Shown here one piece after another: positions 55,447-64,000 of a stretch of 64,000 nucleotides of DNA (position 1 is its first letter; every line of letters begins with the position of its first letter). The DNA is from Pseudoduganella aquatica (GTDB lineage Bacteria > Pseudomonadota > Gammaproteobacteria > Burkholderiales > Burkholderiaceae_D): contig NZ_WWCU01000026.1 in assembly GCF_009857595.1 (NCBI RefSeq), positions 24,653 to 88,652 on the forward strand. The letters run 5' to 3'. The notes beneath the pieces were generated by a model, which had not been told where the DNA came from, did not search any database, and saw only the letters and a program-made list of their open reading frames with translations. The position numbers were made by a program, and so were the translations under genes.

Positions 55447-56217
55447 ATGAGCAAACGCATCAATCATTTCAAGCGCACCCTCAAGCAGGGCACTTTGCAG
55501 ATCGGGCTATGGTCCGGCCTGTCGAGCAACGTCACGGTGGAGGTGCTGGCCAATGCGGGCTTCGACTGGCTGCTGCTGGACATGGAGCATTCCCCCAACG
55601 AGCTGCCCATGGTGCATTCCCAGCTCCAGGCCGCCGCGCAGGGCACGGCCCACCCCATCGTGCGGCCGCCGTGGAACGACACGGTGGTGATCAAGCGCCT
55701 GCTGGACGTGGGTGCGCAAACCCTGCTGATTCCCTTTGTGCAGAACGCGGAGGAGGCGCGCCAGGCGGTGGCCGCCACGCGTTATCCGCCGCTGGGCGTG
55801 CGCGGCTTTTCCACGGCGGCGCGCGCTTCCGACTATGGCCGCGTGAGCGACTACTGGGCCACCAGCTCGGATGATATCTGCGTGCTGCTGCAGGTGGAAA
55901 CGCCGCTGGCCATCGCCAATATCGAGGAAATCGCGGCGGTGGACGGGGTGGACGGCATCTTCATCGGGCCGGGCGACCTGGCCGCGTCCATGGGCCACCT
56001 GGCCAACCTGAAGCACCCGGAAGTGGTGGAAGCCATCGAGGGCGCGGTGCGCCGCATTGTCGCCACCGGCAAGGCGGCCGGGGTGCTGATGGGCGACGAA
56101 GCACTGGCGCGCCGCTATATCGCGGCGGGCTGCACCTACACTGCCGTGGGCAGCGACATCGGCCTGCTGGCGCGCGGCGCCGAAGCGCTGGCCGCCAAAT
56201 TCAAAATCGCCGCCTGA
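55447..56217 (+). CDS. garL: HpcH/HpaI aldolase, 2-dehydro-3-deoxyglucarate aldolase type
   Basis: A 256-residue class II aldolase. The sequence from QIGLWSGLSS through FDWLLLDMEHSPNE (about 37-50) and PPWNDTVVIKRLLDVGAQTLLIPFV follows E. coli GarL. RYPPLGVRGFS has the catalytic Arg, and LLQVETPLAIANI and GIFIGPGDLAASMGHL hold the metal ligands. The reaction is cleavage of 5-dehydro-4-deoxyglucarate to pyruvate and tartronate semialdehyde. The GarR-like and glycerate kinase genes downstream fit that product. AGGAG is 8 bases before ATG 55447; an earlier ATG at 55405 lacks one. HpaI-type substrates cannot be excluded. Confidence 0.82.
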   Translation: MSKRINHFKRTLKQGTLQIGLWSGLSSNVTVEVLANAGFDWLLLDMEHSPNELPMVHSQLQAAAQGTAHPIVRPPWNDTVVIKRLLDVGAQTLLIPFVQNAEEARQAVAATRYPPLGVRGFSTAARASDYGRVSDYWATSSDDICVLLQVETPLAIANIEEIAAVDGVDGIFIGPGDLAASMGHLANLKHPEVVEAIEGAVRRIVATGKAAGVLMGDEALARRYIAAGCTYTAVGSDIGLLARGAEALAAKFKIAA

Positions 56218-56244
56218 GCGCGGACCATCATCGAAGGAGTGGAT

Positions 56245-57141
56245 ATGAGTAAAGTGGGCTTTATCGGACTGGGCATCATGGGCGCGCCGATGGCGGCGAA
56301 TCTGCTGAAAGGCGGCCACCAGCTGTTTGTGCAGCAGCGCAAGCCGCTGCCGCCGCAGCTGGTGGAACTGGGCGCCGTGGGCTGCGCCACCAGCAAGGAA
56401 GTGGCGCAGAACGCGGACATCATCATCATGATGGTGCCGGACACCCCGCAAGTGGCCGAGGTGCTGTTCGACGAGGGCGGCGTGGCGCAGGGCCTGAGCG
56501 CGGGCAAGATCGTGGTCGACATGAGCTCGATCTCGCCGCTGGAAACCAAGAAGTTCGCGGCCCGCATCAACGCGCTGGGCTGCGAGTACCTGGACGCGCC
56601 GGTGTCCGGCGGCGAGGTGGGCGCCAAGGCGGCCACGCTGACCATCATGGTGGGCGGCAGCGAGCAGGCCTTCAACGCCGTCAAGCCGCTGTTTGAGCTG
56701 ATGGGCAAGAACATTACGCTGGTGGGCGGCAACGGCGACGGCCAGACCACCAAGGTGGCGAACCAGATCATCGTGGCGCTGAACATTGAAGCGGTGGGCG
56801 AGGCGCTGCTGTTCGCCTCGCGCATGGGCGCGGACCCGTCCAAGGTGCGCCAGGCGCTGATGGGCGGCTTCGCGGCCTCGCGCATCCTGGAAGTGCACGG
56901 CGAACGCATGATCAAACGCACCTTCGATCCGGGCTTCCGCATCGAGCTGCACCAGAAGGACTTGAACCTGGCGCTGAGCAGCGCGCGCGCCATCGGCGTG
57001 AGCCTGCCGAACACCGCGACGGCGCAGGAGCTGTTCAACACCTGCTCGGCGCACGGCGGCAAGGCCTGGGACCATTCGGCTCTGGTGCGCGCGCTGGAGA
57101 TCATGGCAAACTTCGAGATCGGCGCCAAACTGCCTGAATAG
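56245..57141 (+). CDS. garR: Tartronate semialdehyde reductase (2-hydroxy-3-oxopropionate reductase)
   Basis: A 298-residue beta-hydroxyacid dehydrogenase reducing tartronate semialdehyde to D-glycerate with NAD(P)H. The N-terminal loop is KVGFIGLGIMGAPMA (3-17), substrate-binding DAPVSGGEVGAKAATL (about 116-131), and catalytic Lys is in QTTKVANQI (about 170). The C-terminal region has LHQKDLNLAL. AGGAG is 5 bases before ATG 56245. It is the second gene of the operon (27 bases after garL) and acts between the aldolase and the kinase. Confidence 0.9.
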   Translation: MSKVGFIGLGIMGAPMAANLLKGGHQLFVQQRKPLPPQLVELGAVGCATSKEVAQNADIIIMMVPDTPQVAEVLFDEGGVAQGLSAGKIVVDMSSISPLETKKFAARINALGCEYLDAPVSGGEVGAKAATLTIMVGGSEQAFNAVKPLFELMGKNITLVGGNGDGQTTKVANQIIVALNIEAVGEALLFASRMGADPSKVRQALMGGFAASRILEVHGERMIKRTFDPGFRIELHQKDLNLALSSARAIGVSLPNTATAQELFNTCSAHGGKAWDHSALVRALEIMANFEIGAKLPE

Positions 57142-57149
57142 GAGTAGCC

Positions 57150-58457
57150 ATGACAACCCAAGCGACTTTGCCTGCCGGCGCCGACATGCCGGCCCTGCTG
57201 CGCCGCATGTTCGACGCGGCGGTGGCGGCGGCGCAGCCCGCGCTGTGCCTGCCTGCGCACTTGCCGGAGCCGCCGCGCGGGCGCACGCTGGTGATAGGCG
57301 CCGGCAAGGCGTCGGCCGAAATGGCGCGCGTGCTGGAGCAGCACTGGCCGGGCGAGCTGACCGGGCTGGTGGTCACGCGCTACGGCTACGCGGTGCCGTG
57401 CGAACGCATCGAGATTGTGGAGGCCGCGCACCCGGTGCCGGATGAAAACGGCATGGCGGCTGCGCGGCGCATCCTCGCCATGGTGCAGGGACTGAGCGAG
57501 GACGACCTGGTGATCTGCCTGATTTCCGGCGGCGGCTCGGCGCTGATGGCCTTGCCGCTGCCACTGTCCGATTCCTCGCTGGACCTGGCGGTGAAGCAGG
57601 AGATCAACCGCGCGCTGCTGCAGAGCGGCGCCACCATCAGCGAGATGAATTGCGTGCGGCGCCATCTTTCGGCCATCAAGGGTGGGCGGCTCGCCGCCGC
57701 ATGCCATCCGGCGCGCGTGGTGACGCTGGTGATATCGGACGTGCCGGGAGACAGCCCGTCCGACATCGCTTCCGGCCCCACCTGCGCGGACGCCAGCACC
57801 TGCGCCGACGCGCTGGCCATCCTGCAGCGCTACCGCATCGCCGTTCCGGAGGCGGTGACGCGGCTGCTGGAATCGGGCGCCGGAGAAAGCATCAAGCCGG
57901 GCGATGCGCGGCTGGCGCGCAGCGAGGTGCGCATGATCGCCGCGCCGCAAATTGCGCTGGAAGCGGCCGCCGAAGTGGCGCGCCAGGCCGGCGTGGTGCC
58001 GCATATCCTCGGCGACAGCATCGAAGGCGAGGCGCGCGACGTGGGCATTGTCGTCGCAGGGATTGCGCGCCAGGTGGCCAGGCGCGGGCAGCCGTTCGCG
58101 GCGCCGTGCGTGCTGCTGTCCGGCGGCGAAACCACGGTTACGGTGCGCGGCGAAGGCAGGGGAGGACGCAACGTGGAGTTCCTGCTGTCGCTGGGCGTGG
58201 CGCTGAACAGCCACCCCGGCATTTACGCCATCGCCTGCGATACGGACGGCGTGGACGGGCAGGAGGAAATCGCCGGCGCCGTGCTGACGCCGGAAACGCT
58301 GGAGCAGGCCTGGGCGCTGGGCATCAACCCGCGCCGCAGTCTGGCCAACAACGACGGCCACGGTTTCTTCCAGGCGCTGGGCGCGTCCGTGGTGTGCGGC
58401 CCCACGCTGACCAATGTGAACGACTTCCGCGCGGTCTACGTGGAGCCGCTTCCCTGA
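57150..58457 (+). CDS. Glycerate 2-kinase, MOFRL family
   Basis: A 435-residue kinase (GckA/TtuD type) that phosphorylates D-glycerate to 2-phosphoglycerate. TLVIGAGKAS (about 46-55), CLISGGGSALM (about 123-133), NCVRRHLSAIKGGRLA (about 166-181), SDVPGD and the C-terminal MOFRL region (CDTDGVDG, GINPRRSLANNDGHGFF) are all present. It follows garR by 8 bases and completes the path from a sugar acid to glycolysis. It belongs to a different family from E. coli GarK. Confidence 0.88.
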   Translation: MTTQATLPAGADMPALLRRMFDAAVAAAQPALCLPAHLPEPPRGRTLVIGAGKASAEMARVLEQHWPGELTGLVVTRYGYAVPCERIEIVEAAHPVPDENGMAAARRILAMVQGLSEDDLVICLISGGGSALMALPLPLSDSSLDLAVKQEINRALLQSGATISEMNCVRRHLSAIKGGRLAAACHPARVVTLVISDVPGDSPSDIASGPTCADASTCADALAILQRYRIAVPEAVTRLLESGAGESIKPGDARLARSEVRMIAAPQIALEAAAEVARQAGVVPHILGDSIEGEARDVGIVVAGIARQVARRGQPFAAPCVLLSGGETTVTVRGEGRGGRNVEFLLSLGVALNSHPGIYAIACDTDGVDGQEEIAGAVLTPETLEQAWALGINPRRSLANNDGHGFFQALGASVVCGPTLTNVNDFRAVYVEPLP

Positions 58458-59315
58458 TCAGAAATGGTATTCGGCGCGCACCATGGGCGTGCGCGCCGTT
58501 GCGCCGGGATTGCCTTTATCGCTGTTGCCGAACTTGTTTTTCCAGTACTGGTACTCGACGCCGACTTTGAAGGTGTTCTTGGCGGCGCCCACGGCGGCGC
58601 TCATGTCGTACATGATCTGCATGTCGATATTGGTCTCCGGCTTGGTGGCGCCGCCGAATTCGTTGCGGCCTTTGCTGCCGATGAAGTTGGCATAGCCTTC
58701 GAAGGATAGCGGCACGCCCGTGCTGAAGGGAATGCCCCACACCGCGTTGAGCATGGGATGCACGTCGTAGTCGTAGCGCGGCGTGGCGGTTCTGGAGAAG
58801 CCGTTGTAGGGCGCGTTGCTTTCCCACAGGGCCAGCAGGCTGATGTCGAGGAAGCCCGGCACGTCCAGGTTGAGCGTGGGGCCGGCCACCAGCATGCGCT
58901 TCCTGGAGTTGTAGCCCGCGTCGTGCTTGACGTTGAAGTCGAATCCGGCGGTGAAGCCCAGGCCGCGCACGGGGCCAGCCTTGAAGTCTTTTCCTGTTAC
59001 TTTACCCAAGTCCAGCGTGTGCCGGTACAGCACGTACAGCTCGCGCGCGCCGCTGCCGGAACCGGCGCTGTCCGGATCTTTTTTATCCGACAGCAGCAAG
59101 TCCGCGCTGATGAAGTTTTTGCCGTAGGCGTAGCCGTTGACGTGGCTCAGGTTGACGATGTTCTTCCGGATGTCCGCCGGGTTGAACGGTTCGGCGTAGT
59201 GCGTGCCGTAGCGGTAGCTCAGCGCCGTGTCGCTCCAGTCCACGGCCTGCGCGGCGCCCGCGCCCAGCAAGGCCAGCGCAGCAAGAAAGGTTTTCATCGT
59301 CGTTTGCCTGTGCAT
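58458..59315 (-). CDS. Tsx-like outer membrane channel protein
   Basis: A 285-residue outer-membrane protein. Signal peptide about 1-31 (MHRQTTMKTFLAALALLGAG, then AAQA), then alternating beta-strand sequence ending in an aromatic residue (RAEYHF), the usual last-strand signal for outer-membrane insertion. The start of the mature region, WSDTALSYRYGTHYAEPFNP, matches the nucleoside channel (Tsx) family. AGGAGAG is 7 bases before ATG 59315. It is convergent with the sugar-acid operon with no gap, so it might serve uptake for it; that is only positional. Confidence 0.78.
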   Translation of the reverse strand: MHRQTTMKTFLAALALLGAGAAQAVDWSDTALSYRYGTHYAEPFNPADIRKNIVNLSHVNGYAYGKNFISADLLLSDKKDPDSAGSGSGARELYVLYRHTLDLGKVTGKDFKAGPVRGLGFTAGFDFNVKHDAGYNSRKRMLVAGPTLNLDVPGFLDISLLALWESNAPYNGFSRTATPRYDYDVHPMLNAVWGIPFSTGVPLSFEGYANFIGSKGRNEFGGATKPETNIDMQIMYDMSAAVGAAKNTFKVGVEYQYWKNKFGNSDKGNPGATARTPMVRAEYHF

Positions 59316-59411
59316 GCTGCGCTCTCCTTGTTGGTGTGCCTGCATTGTCTCCCAAAACACCGGCCACCGGGCGCAGGCGTGGCTAAAGCGACACGCTGCC
59401 GGCTGGGCGCG

Positions 59412-59446
59412 CGTAGGGCGGGTTAGCTCTCCGAGCGTAACCCGCC
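59412..59446. repeat. REP-like hairpin repeat, copy 4, overlapping MFS gene end
   Basis: CGTAG, GGCGGGTTA and TAACCCGCC arms. The stop codon and last residues of the MFS gene (GGLRSES) are encoded inside the repeat. Confidence 0.75.
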
Positions 59447-60757
59447 GGTGCCGATGCTGCGCATCGGCGTCAGCCACCACGCCAGCGCGGATATGGCCAG
59501 CAGCAGCGCGCTGCCGCCCGCGAACAGCTGCGCCAGCGTGATCACCTTGAGCAGCGCGCCGATGGCGGCGGCCGACAGCGGCGCCAGCCCCATGAAAATA
59601 AACATGAAGATGCTCATGGCGCGGCCCAGCATGCGGGGCGGAACGCTGCCCTGTATAAAGGTGAAGACGGCAATCTGCATAAAGCCCGCCAGCGATCCCG
59701 CCAGCAGCAGCAAGGCCGCGCCTTGCCAGGTGGCGGTGATCGCGCCCAGCGGCGCAAGCAGCAGCGCCACGATGGCGTCGATGGCGAGCAGCGTGGCGCC
59801 GAAACCGCCGAAGCGCAGCTTCACCCCGGCGCTGGAGAGCGCCATGCCGAGCAGCATGCCGGTGCCGTGCGCGCCGGTCAGCAGGCCAAGCGAGCCGGCG
59901 CCGTGCAGGTTCTGGCTGGCGAGCAGGGGCAGGGCAACCTGCATGGCGCCGCCGACGAACACCGCCACCACGGACCAGTACATAAAGCAGGTGCGCAGCG
60001 CCACGTCGCGCCAGACCGTCATCAGGCCTTCGCCCACCGAGCTGAATATGGACTGCGGCGGACCGGCCGGCCGCGCGGCCCCGGCGCGCATGCGTACCTG
60101 CGCCAGCGTCCAGGCGGTGAACAGGAAGGTGAAGCAGTCGAATGCGAAAGCGATGCCGATGCCGAAGGCGCCCGCCGGAGCGTGCAAGGCATGGAGGCCG
60201 CCTGCGCCGGCCGCCGTTGTTGCCGCTGCAGCCGCGCCGCCGTCGCCGGCGATTGCGATCAGCAGCGCGGCCAGGACCGGGCCGGCCAGCATGGTGAGCT
60301 GGCGCATGCCCATCATGGCGCCGTTGGCGGCTTGCAGATGCTCGGGCGGCACCACCTGCGGCATGATGGAGGTGCCGGACGGGATGGCGAAGGCCTGCGC
60401 CAGCCCCAGTCCCAGCGCCAGCGCGTACAGCAGCGGCAGCGACAGCAGCGCGGGCGCGAACAGCACCAGCCCGGCCAGCACGCCGAGCAGCGCGGCGTTG
60501 ACGTATTTGGTCACCATCATCACGCGCTTGGGCGAGTAGCGGTCCACCAGCGCGCCGCCGAGCAGCATGAACACCGCGCGCGGCACGCTCATGATGGCGA
60601 TGACGGCGCCCAGCGCGAGCGGATCGCCCGTCATAGTGAGCACCAGCCAGGGCAGGGCGATCATGGTGAACTGGTCGCCAAGACCGGAGATGACGCCGCC
60701 GCCGAGCAGCCAGCGGAAGTTGGCGTCTTGCAAGATGGGGGAGCGTTGCTTGTTCAT
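59423..60757 (-). CDS. Major facilitator superfamily transporter
   Basis: A 444-residue inner-membrane transporter with about 12 hydrophobic helices. The loop-2 motif is GGALVDRYSPKRVMM (about 67-81), close to the MFS motif A of the MFS_3 (EntS-like) exporters. An Ala/Gly-rich insertion lies near 180-200. The last residues come from a REP-like repeat. It follows the marR gene by 10 bases on the same strand, so it is likely repressed by that MarR protein and exports its inducer, perhaps a drug or aromatic compound. The substrate is unknown. Confidence 0.87.
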   Translation of the reverse strand: MNKQRSPILQDANFRWLLGGGVISGLGDQFTMIALPWLVLTMTGDPLALGAVIAIMSVPRAVFMLLGGALVDRYSPKRVMMVTKYVNAALLGVLAGLVLFAPALLSLPLLYALALGLGLAQAFAIPSGTSIMPQVVPPEHLQAANGAMMGMRQLTMLAGPVLAALLIAIAGDGGAAAAATTAAGAGGLHALHAPAGAFGIGIAFAFDCFTFLFTAWTLAQVRMRAGAARPAGPPQSIFSSVGEGLMTVWRDVALRTCFMYWSVVAVFVGGAMQVALPLLASQNLHGAGSLGLLTGAHGTGMLLGMALSSAGVKLRFGGFGATLLAIDAIVALLLAPLGAITATWQGAALLLLAGSLAGFMQIAVFTFIQGSVPPRMLGRAMSIFMFIFMGLAPLSAAAIGALLKVITLAQLFAGGSALLLAISALAWWLTPMRSIGTGGLRSES

Positions 60758-60767
60758 GGGCTGCGCC

Positions 60768-61220
60768 TTAGCTGTTGGTGAGGTTCATGCCGGCCACGCT
60801 GCCCAGCACGGCGGCCAGCGCGTCCAGCTGGTCCGGGGCGGAGCTGCGCAGCAGTTCGGCGCTCACTTCGCGCGCGGTGACGAGGGCGTTGTCCAGCATC
60901 TCGTGCCCGGCGGAGGTGATGACGGCGTAGCCGACGCGGGCGTCGCGCGGGTCGGGCTGGCGCGCCACCATGCCGTTTTTCTCCAGCGGCAGCAGGGTGC
61001 GCGTCACGCCGGACGCGGTCAGGCCCTGGCGCTCGGCCAGGTCCACGCGGCGCAGGCGGCCGCCGGGCGCCTTGGCCAGATGATGCAGCAGCATGAAGTC
61101 GCTGAAGCTCAGGCCGAAATGGCCGCCCAGCGCGGCGTCCAGGCGGCGCACCATGGCCGCTTGGGCGCGCGCCAGGCGCAGGCAGAAATCGAGGGCGGCG
61201 TCGCCCGTGATGGTTTCCAT
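60768..61220 (-). CDS. MarR-family transcriptional regulator
   Basis: A 150-residue winged-helix repressor. LSFSDFMLLHHLAKAPGG leads into the HTH VDLAERQGLTASGVTRTLLP (about 59-78), and the wing has the usual RQPDPRDARVGYAVIT with the conserved DxRD-x-R pattern. It is the first gene of an operon with the MFS exporter. A perfect 10-base inverted repeat (61235-61258) begins 15 bases upstream of its start and is the likely operator for both genes. Confidence 0.9.
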   Translation of the reverse strand: METITGDAALDFCLRLARAQAAMVRRLDAALGGHFGLSFSDFMLLHHLAKAPGGRLRRVDLAERQGLTASGVTRTLLPLEKNGMVARQPDPRDARVGYAVITSAGHEMLDNALVTAREVSAELLRSSAPDQLDALAAVLGSVAGMNLTNS

Positions 61221-61234
61221 GATTTGTCCTTGAT

Positions 61235-61258
61235 ATATACTTGAGTGATCAAGTATAT
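61235..61258. promoter_or_regulatory. MarR operator palindrome
   Basis: ATATACTTGA and TCAAGTATAT are perfect inverted 10-mers around GTGA, upstream of marR. The TTGA-x-TCAA core is the usual MarR-type half-site arrangement. Confidence 0.75.
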
Positions 61259-61267
61259 GCTGGAGGC

Positions 61268-61299
61268 GAAAAAAAAGCCACCGAAATTTTCGATGGCTT
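61268..61299 (-). terminator. Rho-independent terminator of the DEAD-box gene
   Basis: AAGCCACCGAAA (61275-61286) pairs with TTTCGATGGCTT (61288-61299), 11 of 12. On the minus strand it is followed by an uninterrupted run of eight T. It ends transcription coming from 61424-62884 before the marR operator. Confidence 0.75.
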
Positions 61300-61310
61300 G
61301 GTGCGGCTCC

Positions 61311-61347
61311 GGCGGGTTACGCAGCTGCGCTGCTAACCCGCCCTACG
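61311..61347. repeat. REP-like hairpin repeat, copy 5
   Basis: GGCGGGTTA / TAACCCGCC arms followed by CTACG; paired in inverted orientation with copy 6. Confidence 0.75.
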
Positions 61348-61366
61348 ATGCGCGCCGAAACGGTAC

Positions 61367-61407
61367 CGTAGGGCGGGTTAGCGCGGCATGGCCGCGCGTA
61401 ACCCGCC
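61367..61407. repeat. REP-like hairpin repeat, copy 6
   Basis: CGTAG then GGCGGGTTA / TAACCCGCC arms; ends 16 bases from the DEAD-box stop codon. Confidence 0.75.
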
Positions 61408-61423
61408 GTGCATGCGCGACGGA

Positions 61424-62884
<1,461 letters not shown>

Positions 62885-63262
62885 TCTTATCTTTCGTAAA
62901 AATCAGCGTTCATGCAAAAACGCAGAACGCAAAATAGCAACGCCAACCAAACGAAATGACTCTAACAAACTAGATTAGAAATTTCGGCACAAAAGCTTTG
63001 CGCCGGGACGGTGTCTTATTCGACACACAAGGCGGGGGGCTTTATAAGCGTCATCAGGGACGATGCGCTAAGGCTTGCGTAGCTGCTGTTATTCTTAGTG
63101 CCGACTGCGTGTTGCAGCGCACAAGCCGACACTATAACGTATTTCCGGCCAATTTGCACGCTTAATTGCGCGCGATCTGTTGTCGCGGCGTTATTGCCTC
63201 GGATTGACAGCAATTGTCCATTGGGCAATAGTGTTGGCTCCTTGCTATCCAGGAGTCTGCGC
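62885..63262. other. Intergenic region between rhlE and the LuxR-type gene
   Basis: The 378 bases hold no convincing gene. The rhlE side (62885-63000) is AT-rich and is its 5' untranslated region. The other side holds the promoter described at 63204-63232. A frame of 94 codons on the minus strand (63016-63300) has poor coding character and overlaps the LuxR-type gene, so it is left out. Confidence 0.6.
63204..63232 (+). promoter_or_regulatory. Promoter with internal inverted repeat before the LuxR-type gene
   Basis: TTGACA (63204-63209), a 17-base spacer and AATAGT (63227-63232, 4 of 6). Between the hexamers ATTGTCC (63213-63219) and GGGCAAT (63223-63229) form a 6-of-7 inverted repeat, suitably placed for a repressor or autoregulator. 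Confidence 0.5.
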
Positions 63263-64000
63263 GTGAAACAGTCGACCATCGACGCCCTGATCGGCAGCAT
63301 CTATGCCGCCGTGACCGCCGCCAGTGGCTTCCAGCAATTTATAGCCGAATTCAGCGCCGCAGCGGGCGCCAGCGGTGTGCTGCTGATTATGCGTCATGTT
63401 GTTTCGCAGGAGTTGCAGGGGGTGTGGGTGGTGGGCATGGATCCGGCTTACCTGCAAAGCTATGCGCTGCGCTATGCCGGCGAGGACGTGCTGGCGCTGC
63501 ACATGGAGCACTCGCCCATTGGACGCTTCTACGCCAGCAACCTCGATGTGCCCGAACGCGCGCACTACCACGAGCTGCCGTTTTACCGGGATTGGGTGCA
63601 GCCGCAAGGCATGGCGTATGCGGCCGGCTGCGTGATCCTGCGCGAGGGCCAATGGCTGACCCAGATTTTCCTGCAGCGTTCCACCGCCCAGCCGCCGTTC
63701 TCGCGGCGCACCATGGTGCAGCTGGAGCGGCTGGTGCCGCATCTTCAACGCGCGCTGCAGATGCGCCAGCGCTTTGCCGAGCTGCGGCTGGGACGCGACA
63801 TGCTGGCCGGCAGCCTGGATGTATTGGCCATGCCGGCGCTGCTGTGCGATGAACGCGGCCGCATGGCCCATTGCAACCGCAGCGGCCGCGCGCTGCTGGA
63901 GGCGGGCGGCGGCTTGTGGCTGGACGGCGGCCTGCTGCGCGCGCGCAGCGAACCGGTGGCGCGGCAGCTGGCGCTGGCGCTGTGCGGGGCGGTGCGCGCC
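63263..64000 (+). CDS. LuxR-family regulator, N-terminal part (cut by window end)
   Basis: The frame starts with GTG at 63263, with AGGAG 7 bases upstream, and stays open for 246 codons to the window end. Residues about 1-170 resemble the sensory region of LuxR-type regulators without known ligand (LIGSIYAAVTAASGF near the start, YRDWVQPQG near 116). From about 195 a PAS-like segment begins (ALLCDERGRMAHCNRSGRAL), which in this group precedes the C-terminal GerE HTH, expected just beyond the window. The family call is therefore partly inferred. Confidence 0.65.
   Translation, partial: MKQSTIDALIGSIYAAVTAASGFQQFIAEFSAAAGASGVLLIMRHVVSQELQGVWVVGMDPAYLQSYALRYAGEDVLALHMEHSPIGRFYASNLDVPERAHYHELPFYRDWVQPQGMAYAAGCVILREGQWLTQIFLQRSTAQPPFSRRTMVQLERLVPHLQRALQMRQRFAELRLGRDMLAGSLDVLAMPALLCDERGRMAHCNRSGRALLEAGGGLWLDGGLLRARSEPVARQLALALCGAVRA

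Overview
The window looks like chromosomal DNA of a GC-rich betaproteobacterium, most likely Oxalobacteraceae (Massilia / Duganella / Janthinobacterium type). The basis is overall base composition, the protein families, an EgtB/EgtD plus SelD/SenA-like gene set typical of Burkholderiales, and scattered inverted 'GTAGGGCGGGTTA' repeats placed just after genes. I recognised no rRNA, tRNA, CRISPR array, IS element or prophage module.

0-16 kb: housekeeping and signalling. After a hydratase, some small hypothetical genes and a thioesterase come several cyclic-di-GMP genes: a CHASE-PAS-GGDEF-EAL protein, a membrane GGDEF protein whose metal ligands are replaced, and a tight operon of a periplasmic binding protein, a hybrid histidine kinase and an HD-GYP response regulator. 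Exopolyphosphatase (ppx), a histone-H1-like protein and ornithine-lipid acyltransferase olsB (with a PHO-box-like site) lie among them.

16-26 kb: a TetR-controlled pair with a clear palindromic operator, a chemoreceptor, then a leftward three-gene operon with overlapping ends (unknown protein, PLD-family nuclease, SNF2-type helicase). This operon has the build of an anti-phage defence system and is the main candidate for an undescribed system. A small HTH gene in AT-richer DNA lies upstream.

26-33 kb and 48-51 kb: selenium and ergothioneine. A PhnD/PhnC/PhnE-type ABC transporter, whose binding protein resembles those annotated as putative selenate transporters, is divergent from egtD-egtB. 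About 16 kb further on, selD is divergent from a SenA-like gene whose predicted iron ligands are mostly replaced.

33-48 kb: a second chemoreceptor, a decayed alpha/beta-hydrolase gene, leuA behind a leader peptide with a leucine-codon run, and a glycan island. The island has five glycosyltransferase-type proteins, a DegT aminotransferase, and a translationally coupled ACP / SDR / AMP-ligase / NeuD-type acyltransferase set, which suggests an N-acylated amino sugar.

51-64 kb: malic enzyme and glutamate dehydrogenase, a LysR regulator divergent from a GarL / GarR / glycerate kinase operon for sugar-acid breakdown, a Tsx-like porin, a MarR-MFS pair with a perfect operator palindrome, an RhlE-type DEAD-box helicase with a terminator, and a LuxR-type N-terminal region cut by the window end. 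No function was assigned where none could be supported; domain calls come from reading motifs by eye.
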